A DNA stretch of 64,000 bases from NCBI GenBank assembly GCA_905221605.1, contig CAJNDS010002415.1, forward strand, positions 335,436 through 399,435, given 5' to 3'. Numbering within the stretch: position 1 is the stretch's first letter; each line of letters begins with the position of its first letter. The translations under genes were made by a program, and so were the position numbers. Below, piece after piece: positions 55,119 to 64,000 of the stretch. A model generated the notes under the pieces. That model saw nothing but the letters and a program-made list of their open reading frames with translations, was not told the origin of the DNA and made no database searches. The DNA comes from Symbiodinium natans. Taxonomy: Eukaryota > Sar > Dinophyceae > Suessiales > Symbiodiniaceae.

Positions 55119-55329
55119 TTCAGGGTTTAGGGTTTAGGGTTTAGGGTGTGGGGATTAGGGTTTAGGGTTTAGGGTTTAGGGTTTAGGGTTTAGGGTTTAG
55201 GGTTTAGGGTTTAGGGTTTAATTAGGGTTTAGGGTTTAGGGTGCAACTCAAAGGAGTTTAGAGCTTAGGGTTTATGTGGGGTGTTTCCTGAACCCCAACC
55301 CGAATCCAACCCGAAACAACTGTTCCCTA

Positions 55330-55356
55330 AACCACATATATATATATATGTGGCCG
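55330..55356. repeat. (TA)n palindrome at the domain edge
   Basis: CCACATATATATATATATGTGG forms a perfect dyad just where telomere-type words cease and satellites start. Confidence 0.85.
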
Positions 55357-55404
55357 AGACCTTTAGGGTCTATTTCACGGCTGGTTCTTCTTTCAGTAGT
55401 AGTG

Positions 55405-55555
55405 CAATAATAATAATAATAATTTTAATATTATTATGAGTATAATAATACTGACTGTAATTGTAATAGGAATAATAATAGTACTAGTAATAGTAATAGG
55501 AATAGGAATAGTAATAATACTAGTAATAGTATTAGTAGTAGTAACAGTAATAGTG
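55405..55555. repeat. TAA/TAG-rich low-complexity block
   Basis: About 150 bp of AATAAT, AGTAAT, AGGAAT and TACTAG words on the + strand. Overlapping ORFs on the minus strand are poly-Ile/Leu/Thr artefacts. Confidence 0.9.
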
Positions 55556-55599
55556 AAGGTTTGGTCTGTGTGTGCACCGGCGCCAGCAAGTGCAGCCAT

Positions 55600-58500
55600 G
55601 TAGCTCTAGCACACTTTGAAGTAAGAGATAGACAAGTTGTTTCATAGCCTGAAGAGGGGCGAAGGGCTCTCTCATTTCCGATTACGAGGTAGAGGTGAGC
55701 TATCTCATTTCTTAGAAACATAGAGGAGATCTCATTTCCACGACAGAGACATCTTTCACTCAGGAGAGAACGCAAGGTGTTTCATTTCCAAGAAAATAGA
55801 GGAGCTCTATCATGTCGCATTAGAAGTGAGAAGCTCTGCACTAAAGATAGAAGGCATCGATTCGTTTCCCTTTTTCTTTTGCTTATCAAAGGGTCTTTTC
55901 ATTTCGAACACAGGATTTCTTTCATGCCCTATAAGAAGGATCGAGGAGCTCTTTCATCTGAGAGATAGAAGAACGCATTCATGAAGTATACACGAGCTCA
56001 TTTCTCGTCAAGAGGCAGAGGCGTGCCCAGCTCTACCATTACCTAACTCTTACGTGAAATTTCTCTATCTCGCAATAGGTCATGAGAGACCTCCTTTTTC
56101 ACGCTGCAGGAAATGAGAGAGTTCTCTTCTATGTCGATTTTCAGAAATAGCTTCGCAGCTTCTCTATCAATGAAGAGTTTTGAAGGCCACTCTGGGCCAT
56201 TCTCTGTCCATCAAATGGGGCATGACATAACGCATCACTCGCTATCGTTTACGTGATAGAGTTTCGCTATATAGGTCATCTGAAAGCTCCTCTGTATCTT
56301 TGCAGCAAGTGAAGGAGCTCCTTGCCTCTTCTGCAAGAGCCCTCCGCTTCCTATTTTGCAATGAGCAAGCTCTTTTATCTCCTCTGGTTCCTAATAGGTC
56401 ATGAGCGGGCTTCCCTCTCTCCTTCTCTTTTAGGGGATAGAGGAGGTTTTTTCATGTTGCGTTAACAGCTAGAGGACATCATTTATATCCATTCTGTCAT
56501 TTCGTATGAGAAGATACAGGAGCTCATTCATCTCCTAGTCAGAGATTGAAGAACTCGTTCACAAGAGATATAGATATAAGAAATCTCTCATACAATGTAT
56601 AAGAGCTCTCTCATGTCCTACCTAGTTCATTTGCCGTCACCAGCGCTCAGCTCTACCATTTCGTATCTTTTATATGACATAGCTTCTCTATCTCGCAATA
56701 GGTCATGAGAGACCTCCTCTTTCTTTTGCAGGAAATGAGAGAGGTCTCTATCTACCTTTTGTGAAAGAGCTCCCTTTGTTCAATCACAAGAACTCATTCA
56801 TAGAAGCTGTAAGAGCTCTCGAATGTACTTTCTTGTTAATTTCCCGTCGATAGGTAGAGGAGCTCACAGCTCTACCACATCCTACCCTTTACATGGAAGA
56901 GGCTCCTCTATCTCGTAGCGGGTCAAGAAAGATTGTCTCTATCTCTTTGCAGAACATTAGAGAGTCCTCTACCTACCTCTTGTGAAAGAGCTCCTTCACC
57001 TCAAAATCAAATGCCACAACTCGTCTATCTTTCACTGGGACATGAGACAGCTCCATTGTGAATTTCTATTCAGAAATAGCTGCTTCTCTATCGATGAAGA
57101 AATCATGCGAGTAGCCGTTTATCGATGCATAAGAAATGACATAGCTCTTCTACCTTTTTGCGACAGATCTCTTCTTTACCCGAAATGAAAGTTTGGAAGG
57201 CCATTCTCTATCCCTTGAATGGGGACACAACTCATCAGTCTCTATCGTTTACGTGAGAGAGTTTCGCTATCTCTGAACAGGTCATCTGAAAGCTCCTTTG
57301 TGTCTGCGCAGCAAGTGAAGGAGCTGCTTGCCTCTTCTGCAATAGCTCCTCCGCTTCCTATTTTGCAATGAGCAACCTCTTCTATCTCCTTTGGTTCCTA
57401 TTTCTCGTTTGCCATCACTAGGCAGAGGAGCTCTCAGCTCTACCATGACCTATCTTTTACATGAAAGAGGCTTCTCTATCTCGTAACGGTTCATGGAGTC
57501 ATGACAGATCTTCTCTATCTCTTTGCAAGAAAAGAGAGAGTGCTCTACCTACCTCGTGTGAAAGAGCTCCTCCACCTTGTGATCGAGAGTGACAGAACTC
57601 GTCTATCTTTCAATGGTGCATGAGCCAGGTTTTTTGTTTGTATTTGAGAAAAAGCTTGTCTACCCGTGATATAATAAGAAATGAATAGCTCTTCTACCTT
57701 TCTGTGACAGATCTCTCCTTTATTCGAAATGAAAGTCTGGAAGGCCATTCTCTATCCCTGAAATGGGGCATGACATAACTTTTCAATCTCTATCGTTTAC
57801 GTGATCGAGTTTCGCTATCTCTGAATAGGTCATCTGAAAGCTCCTCTGTATCTTTGCAGCAAGTGAAGGAGCTCCTTGCCTCTTCTGCAAGAGCCCTCCG
57901 CTTCCTCTTTTGCAATGAGCAAGCTCTTTATCTCCTCTGTTTCCTAACAGGTCATGAGACAGCTCATTTCCACACTGTCATTTCGTATGCGAAGACACAG
58001 GAGCTCATTCATTTTCTATTCAGAGATTGAAGAACTCATTCATAAGAAATGTATGAGAGTTCTCTCATGTCCTATCTAACTGATTTCCCGTCACTAGGCA
58101 GAGGAGTCCTCAGCTCTACCATTTCTTATCTTTATATGACATAGCTTCTCTATCTCGCAATAATCAGGTCGTGAGAGACCTCCTCTTTCTTTTACAGGAA
58201 ATGAGAGAGGTCTCTATCTACCCTTTGTGAAAGAGCTCCCTTTGTTCACTGGCAAGAACTCATTCATGAAAGCTATAAGAGTTCCCGTCGATAGGTAAAG
58301 GAGCTCACAGCTCTTCTATATCTTACCCTTTACATGAAAGAGGCTCTCTATCTCGTAGCGGGTCATGAAAGATCGTCTCTATCTCTTTGCCGGACATGAG
58401 AGAGTCCTCTACCTACCTCTTGTGAAAGAGCTCCCCCACCTCGTAACGTACAAAGACAGAACTCGTCTATCTTTCAATGGGACATGATCCGTCTCTTTGG

Positions 58501-59330
58501 TTTTGGTTGAGAAAAGCTTCTCTATCCATGAAGCAAACATGAGAGAAGCCGATTGTCTCTAGGCTGCTTATCGCTTCGTAGGAAATGACATAGCTCTTTT
58601 ACCTTTTTGCGAGAGATCAACCCTAATTGAAGGTTTCGAAGGCCTATCCCTGAAATGGAGCGTCGCATAACTCATCAGTCTCTCTCGCTTACGTGAGACA
58701 GCATTTATTCTATTTCGTAACAGGTCATCTAAACGCTCTTCTATGCGTTTGTAGAAGTAAAAGAGCTCCTTGCCTCTTGTGCAAAAGCTCCTCCGCATCC
58801 TAAAGAGCAATGAGCAAGCTCTTCTATCTCCTCTCTCTTGAATAGGTCATGAGAGGGCTCCCCTCCCTCTGGTTGAGGGAATGACAGAGCTCCTCCGCCC
58901 CTTACGAAAGAGCCTTTCTCCTGCTTGAAAAGCTGCGGGCGGGTGCTCTGGCGCCTCGTAGGTTTGGGAGGGCTCCTTTTCACATCTTTATCTTTCCGAC
59001 TCCGAGATATAGGAGCTCATTTTTTCGAAAGTGGTAGCAGAGATCTCTCATTTCCAAGAGATCTTTGTCACTCAGGGAGAAAGCAAGGTTTTGATTTCAA
59101 AGAAATGGAGGAGCTCTTTCATGTCCCATTAAGAGTGTGGAGCGCTCTCATTACGCATGAAAAGATTGATGACATGGATTCGTTACCATTCTTTAACTTT
59201 TCTCGAAGGGTCTTTTCTTTTCATATGCAGGATCTCTTTCATTTCCTATGAGAAGATAGAGGAGCTCTTTCATCTCAAAGATAGAAGAATGCATTCATAA
59301 ACGGTATAAGAGCTCTCCCATGAACTATAT
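55600..59330. repeat. GAGCTC-rich complex satellite, block 1
   Basis: Built of diverged words such as AGAGGAGCTCTTTCATTTCC, with GAGCTC palindromes every few tens of bases. Longer blocks recur in order: CATCTGAAAGCTCCTCTGTR starts near 56,279, 57,284, 57,829 and 58,725, and the GAAGGCC then TCTATCCCTGAAATGG block precedes it each time. Spacing is 545-1,005 bp. ORFs inside are translated satellite. Confidence 0.85.
58331..58490. repeat. Satellite sub-block nearly identical to 60,571-60,725
   Basis: About 155 bp with only a handful of differences between the two copies, from CATGAAAGAGGCT to TTTCAATGGGAC. More diverged versions lie near 56,890-57,050 and 57,460-57,625. The high identity suggests recent exchange or duplication between blocks. 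Confidence 0.85.
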
Positions 59331-59332
59331 CT

Positions 59333-59680
59333 CATCGTAGGGGGCATAGGAGTCTTAGGGGGCTCAGGATTCGCGTGCAGGGTGTAAGGTTTATAGGGCT
59401 ACGGGAATTTAATGGAGGGTGTATTTGTGTAGTCTGCCTATTACCGTAACCAACCCGTGACATAACCCAGAGCCATTACTTGCAAGACTGCTTCTTGAAA
59501 GCAAGAGCGCTAGTGTCTAACCATTGTACATTCCTACATGAGATACCACACCACATCTTGAAAACACCTCTTTCTCCAAGGGTTTACTGGGGCATTAAGG
59601 AACAAGAACGTGATGGTTTCAGCACCAAAGTAAGGGAATAGCAAAGGGTTTCCAGGGAAAACTTCCCTGATGCAACCGGT
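59333..59680. other. Island 1 inside the satellites
   Basis: Begins with decayed GGGGGCTTAGGG-like sequence, then a ~228-bp segment (59,414-59,642) that recurs diverged at 61,821-62,043. Then AGGGAAAACTTCCCT, a palindrome also present at 61,429. No ORF of note. Confidence 0.8.
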
Positions 59681-60740
59681 CTCTATCTCACAAGAGGTCA
59701 TGAGAGACCTCCTGTATCACATTGCAGGAATGAGAGAGTTCTCCACCATGTTTGTTTTCCGAAATAGCTTCTCTATCAATGAAGAGTTTTGAAGGTCGCC
59801 CTGGGCCATTCTCTGTCCGATAAATGAGACATGACATAACTCATTAGTCTCTATTAAGAGAGTCTCTATCTCTACGTGATCGAGTTTCGCTATCTCTGAA
59901 TATACGTCGTCTGAAAGCTCCTCTGTGTCTTTGTAGCAAGTGAAGGAGCTCCTTGCCTCTTCTGCAAGAGCTCCTCCGCTTCCCCTTTTGCAATGAGCAA
60001 GCTCTTCTATCTCCTCTGGTTCCTAACAGGTCATGACTTCTGCAAGAGCTCCTCCTCTTGATATTTTGCAATGAGCAAGCTCTTCTATCTCCTAATAGGT
60101 CAGAGAGGGCTTCCCTCTCTCCCACTCTTGTAGGGGATAGAGGAGCTTTTTCTTGATGCGTTAAAAGCTCGAGGGCATCGTTCATTTCCTGTCTGTCATT
60201 ACGTATGAGAAGAGACAGGAGCTCATTCATCTCCTAATCAGAGATTGAAGAACTCCTTCAGGAGAGCTCTCTCATATCCTATCCTTTTGGTTCCCCGTCA
60301 CTAGGTCCCTAGGTAGAGGAGCTCTCAGCGTCTCAGCTCTACCGTTTGCTACCTTCTACGTGGCAGAGCTTCTTAATCTCGCAATAGGTCATGAAAGACT
60401 TTCCAGCAAATGAGAGAGTTCTCTACTTTACCGCTTGCGAAAGAGCTCCCCTTTTTCAATGACAAGAATTCACTCATACAAGCTACAAGAGCACTCTAAT
60501 GTCCTGTCTTGCTCATTTCCCGTCAATGGGTAGACGAGCTCGCAGCTCTACCGTTTCCTACCCTTTACATGAAAGAGGCTCCTCTATTTCGTAGCGGGTC
60601 ATGAAAGATCGTCTCTATCTCTTTGCCGGACATGAGAGAGTCCTCTACCTACCTCTTGTGAAAGAGCTCCCCCACCTCGCAACGTACAAAGACACAACTC
60701 GTCTATCTTTCAATGGGACGTGATTCTCCTTTGCTTTTGG
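59680..60740. repeat. GAGCTC-rich complex satellite, block 2
   Basis: Same blocks as block 1, including the CGTCTGAAAGCTCCTCTGTG copy near 59,910 and the sub-block at 60,571. A 128-codon minus-strand frame (59,844-60,230) contains an internal duplicate of GDRRACSLQ, which reflects satellite repeats and not a protein. Confidence 0.83.
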
Positions 60741-61340
60741 TAAGCCCGAACGACTACCGGAATTAACTTCTTGCATTTCTTGTTGTTCTCACAGACAGGA
60801 AGAAGTTACGGAAATTAATGAATTGTGAATTTCTTTAATTTGTTTTCATTAATCTCGCAAGCCCGAACAGCTGCCGGAATTAGTTTCATGAATTTCATTA
60901 ATTTCTTTAATTTCTTTGATTTCTTTATTGTTTGAATTTTAAAGAAATTAATTGATTTCTTTAATTTCTTTAATTTCGCACAGAGAGGCCCAGAAATTAA
61001 AGAAATTAATGAAATTAATTAATTTCTTTAATTTCTTTAATTTCTCACAGAGAGGCCCCGAAATTAAAGAAATTAATGAAATTAATTAATTTCTTTAATT
61101 TCTTTAATTTTCTCACAGAGAGGCCCAGAAATTAAAGAAATTAAAGAAATTAATTAATTTCATTAATTTCATTAATTTCTTTAATTTCTTTAATTTCATT
61201 AATTTCTTTTAATTAGTCTCGCAAGCCCGAACGGCTGCCTGAATTAATTTCTTTAATTTCTTTTTTATTTCTTTAATTTCTTTAATTTCTCACAGAGAGA
61301 CCCAGAAATTAAAGAAATTAAAGAAATTAATTGGGGGAGC
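60741..61340. repeat. AATTTC satellite, block 1
   Basis: TTTAATTTC and TTAATGAAATT 9-bp words in inverted halves around CACAGAGAGGCCC. Landmark CGCAAGCCCGAACRGCTGCC occurs near 60,857 and 61,220. More diverged than block 2, especially at its left edge (60,741-60,960). Confidence 0.9.
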
Positions 61341-62070
61341 CCACCCGGCTCACGGGACTAATTTAAACTAGAAGACGATTGGCCCGAAAGCATCGATTTG
61401 CGGTGCGTTGAGTACTACACAGGGGTTTCAAGGGAAAACTTCCCTGAAACAATCGGGGCCAAAAAAAAGCGCAACAGGGAAACATCAGGGAAATTTTAAG
61501 TTACGCTTTGGGTGGAGGCGTTGCCTGCAGGACAGCTCATGACCGATTGCTTGTAGTCCTGAAATTCTGTCTGCTTGCTCTGCGAAATTGTTTAGGGAGT
61601 AAGGGGGCTTCGACAGCTTAGGGAGCTTACGGGACTTAAGGAGGCTTGGCGGGCTCAGGGGGCCTGGGGAGCTTCGGGGCCTTAGGAAGTGTAGGGGGCT
61701 TGGGAGTCTTAGAGAACTTGGGATTCTTAGAGGGCCTGGAGGCCGTAGGAGTCTTTGAGCGTTTAGGGTTTAGGGTTTAGAGTTTAGGGTTCAGGGTTTA
61801 GGGAAAATGGTTTGTTTAGAGAGGGTGTATTTACATAGTCTGCCTATGAACGTAGCAAACTCGTGACACACATTACATGCAAAACAGCTTCTTGAAAATT
61901 AGAGCGCTAGTACCAAGCCATTGTACACACAACTATATGAAAAATCCTTCCTACATCTTGAAGGCGTCCCTTTCTTTAAGGGATGAATGGGGAAATTAAG
62001 GGAAAGAAAGGGTGATGGTTTCAGCACGAAAGTAAGGGATAGAAAAGGGAACGCGATAAAGATGCACGAA
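61341..62070. other. Island 2 inside the satellites
   Basis: Contains AGGGAAAACTTCCCTGAAAC (61,429), a run of decayed telomere-like words (61,590-61,757), a short TTTAGGG tract (61,758-61,804), and the second copy of the ~225-bp dispersed segment (61,821-62,043). No gene seen. Confidence 0.8.
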
Positions 62071-64000
62071 GGCTTAAAGAGGCCCAGAAAATCAAGAAAT
62101 TAAAGAGGATGGTTAATTGCTTGAATTTCTCTAATTTCTCACAGAGAGGCTTAGCAATTAAAAAGCCAGAGAAATTAATTAATTTCATTACTTTCTTTAA
62201 TTTCTTTTAGTTAGTCTCGCAACCCCACGCGGCTACCGGATGTTTTTTGTTAATTTCTTTAATTTCTCACAGAGAGGCCTAGAAAATAAAGAAATTACAA
62301 AAATTAATTACCCGGCTCACGGGATTAGTTTAAATAAAAGAAATTAATGAAATTGATCAAATTAAAGAAATTGATTAATGTATTTAGTTTCTTTGATTTC
62401 TCACAGATAGGCTCTGAAAGTAGAGAAACTACAGAAATTAATTTCATTAATTTCTCACAGAGAGGCCCAGAAATTAAAGAAATTAATGAAATTAATTAAT
62501 TTCTTTAATTTCTTTAATTTCTCACATAGAGGCCCAGAAATTGGAGAAATTAAAGAAATTAATTAATTTCATTAATTTCATTAATTTCATTAATTTCATT
62601 AATTTCTTTAATTTCTTTAATTTCATTAATTTCTTTTAATTAGTCTCGCAAGCCCGAAGGGCTACCGGAATTAATTTCTTTAATTTCTTTAATTTCTCAC
62701 AGAGAGGCCCAGAAATTAAAGAAATTAAAGAAATTAATTGGGGGCCCCCCCCCGGCTCACGGGACTAATTAAAATAAATTAAAGAAATTAATGAAATTAA
62801 TGAAATTAAAGAAATTAATTAATTTCTTTAATTTCTTTAATTTCGCACAGAGAGGCCCAGAAATTAAAGAAATTAATGAAATTAATTAATTTCTTTAATT
62901 TCTTTAATTTCTCACAGAGAGGCCCAGAAATTAAAGAAATTAATGAAATTAATTAATTTCTTTAATTTCTTTAATTTCTCACAGAGAGGCCCAGAAATTA
63001 AAGAAATTAAAGAAATTAATTAATTTCATTAATTTCTTTAATTTCTTTAATTTCATTAATTTCTTTTAATTAGTCTCGCAAGCCCGAAGGGCTACCGGAA
63101 TTAATTTCTTTAATTTCTTTAATTTCTCACAGAGAGGCACAGAAATTAAAGAAATTAAAGAAATTAATTGGGGTAGCCCCCCCGGCTCACGGGACTAATT
63201 AAAATAAATTAAAGAAATTAATGAAATTATTGAAATTAAAGAAATTAATTAATTTCTTTAATTTCGCACAGAGAGGCCCAGAAATTAAAGAAATTAATGA
63301 AATTATATAATTTCTTTAATTTCTCACGGAGAGGCCCAGAAATTAAAGAAATTAATGAAATTAATTAATTTCTTTAATTTCTTTAATTTTTCACAGAGAG
63401 GCCCAGAAATTAAAGAAATGAAAGAAATTAATTAATTTCATTAATTTCTTTAATTTCTTTAATTTCATTAATTTCTTTTAATTAGTCTCGCAAGCCCGAA
63501 GGGCTACCGGAATTAATTTCTTTAATTTCTTTAATTTCTTTAATTTTTCACAGAGAGGCCCAGAAATTAAAGAAATTAAAGAAATTAATTAATTTCATTA
63601 ATTTCTTTAATTTCTTTAATTTCATTAATTTCTTTTAATTAGTCTCGCAAGCCCGAAGGGCTACCGGAATTAATTTCTTTAATTTCTTTAATTTCTCACA
63701 GAGAGGCCCAGAAATTAAAGAAATTAAAGAAATTAATTGGGGCCCCCCCCCCGGCTCACGGGACTAATTAAAATAAATTAAAGAAATTAATGAAATTAAT
63801 GAAATTAATGAAATTAAAGAAATTAATTAATTTCTTTAATTTCTTTAATTTCGCACAGAGAGTCCCAGAAATTAAAGAAATTAATGAAATTAATTAATTT
63901 CTTTAATTTCTTTAATTTCTCACAGAGAGGCCCAGAAATTAAAGAAATTAATGAAATTAATTAATTTCTTTAATTTCTTTAATTTCTCACAGAGAGGCCC
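62070..64000. repeat. AATTTC satellite, block 2, runs off the window
   Basis: Monomers of 67 bp: starts of CACAGAGAGGCCC at 62,846, 62,913 and 62,980 are exactly 67 apart. Each half is an inverted set of 9-bp units, so every monomer can fold as a hairpin with the GC-rich word in the loop. A higher-order unit is marked by AGTCTCGCAAGCCCGAAGGG at 62,642, 63,072, 63,484 and 63,641 (spacings 430, 412, 157) and by GGCTCACGGGACTAATT once per long unit. The array is cut by the window end. Confidence 0.95.

Larger units (their letters stand above)
1..55310. repeat. Interspersed telomere-type repeat mosaic (TTTAGGG/CCCTAAA)
   Basis: Hundreds of heptamer units occur in both orientations, broken by unique spacers mostly 50-300 bp long. 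Orientation switches repeatedly, so this is not one telomere or one decayed array. TTTAGGG is the plant, algal and alveolate telomere repeat. In 100-bp spacers about one of six frames is open by chance, so an open frame alone is weak evidence; the fragments listed below were chosen for protein-like composition or family resemblance. Region entries below use C for CCCTAAA and G for TTTAGGG on the + strand. Confidence 0.95.
49001..55310. repeat. Mosaic, region 8: tract list and right edge
   Basis: C tracts: 49168-49230, 49320-49385, 49645-49685, 50076-50165, 51205-51275, 51410-51470, 51735-51825, 52060-52190, 52597-52665, 52700-52825, 53035-53063, 53340-53395, 53765-53895, 54032-54097, 54805-54855. 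G tracts: 49810-49872, 50225-50275, 51943-52035, 52263-52435, 52938-52985, 53139-53175, 54213-54313, 54402-54452, 54988-55023, 55119-55240. The mosaic ends near 55,310. The stretch 50,820-51,120 is unique with no gene seen. Confidence 0.9.

Noticed and set aside
1-55310. CRISPR-like alternation of repeats and spacers
   Set aside because: Repeats vary in length and orientation, are 7-bp tandem units, and spacers range from tens to hundreds of bases; no cas genes and clearly eukaryotic sequence.
55434-55775. 113-codon Leu-rich minus-strand ORF that could suggest a membrane protein
   Set aside because: The Leu run is translated from the TAA/TAG low-complexity block.
59844-60230. 128-codon minus-strand ORF with internal repeats
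   Set aside because: The repeats (GDRRACSLQ) mirror satellite periodicity, and similar frames appear across the satellite.
1-64000. Dinoflagellate spliced-leader or rRNA sequence as a taxonomic marker
   Set aside because: No stretch resembling the conserved spliced leader or rRNA was seen on reading both strands, so the taxon stays open.

Overview
This window looks like non-genic nuclear DNA from a eukaryote with plant-type (TTTAGGG)n telomeric repeats. That repeat occurs in land plants, many algae, dinoflagellates and other alveolates, so the exact group cannot be fixed here. An alveolate or algal protist is my best guess. AAACCCT-rich segments have been reported from coccidian (Eimeria) chromosomes, but the CAG repeats typical of those genomes are not evident here. 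I see no complete gene, rRNA, tRNA, CRISPR array or autonomous transposon. The longest non-repetitive ORF is 148 codons. Most ORFs are translations of telomere-type repeats (recognisable by NPKP or GLGFRV strings), poly-G/C tracts or satellites.

Positions 1-55,310 form a mosaic. Short telomere-type tracts, (CCCTAAA)n or (TTTAGGG)n on the + strand, alternate every 50-300 bp with short unique spacers. The largest tracts are perfect or nearly so (18 exact units at 291-416; about 247 bp at 43,476-43,722); others are decayed or converted to variant arrays such as TTTGGGG, TTTATAGGG, AAAGCCT, GGGTTGA and CTAGACC. The spacers are of three kinds: (i) exon-sized fragments that read like protein, some ankyrin-like; (ii) small non-coding hairpin elements resembling MITEs, in about nine families (here HF-A to HF-I); (iii) microsatellites and homopolymers, including a run of 62 G.

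Many fragments lie as CCCTAAA-fragment-TTTAGGG, the polarity a broken piece would have if telomerase capped both ends. Several tracts sit inside hairpin elements. One is flanked by an exact 16-bp duplication of the element, and three adjoin a 3' AAGGG or AAAGGG of the host element, as expected if telomerase extended a break. The working model is repeated break, telomerase fill-in and joining, which has turned the region into a concatemer of capped fragments.

At about 55.3 kb the mosaic stops. Next come a TAA/TAG-rich low-complexity stretch (55,405-55,555), a degenerate GAGCTC-rich satellite with 0.5-1.2 kb higher-order blocks (55,600-59,330 and 59,680-60,740), and an AT-rich satellite of 67-bp monomers built from inverted 9-bp TTTAATTTC units (60,741-61,340 and 62,070-64,000, running off the end). 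Two diverged copies of one ~225-bp sequence (59,414 and 61,821) sit in islands inside the satellites, each with telomere-like sequence next to it. The layout suggests a subtelomeric or heterochromatic interval.
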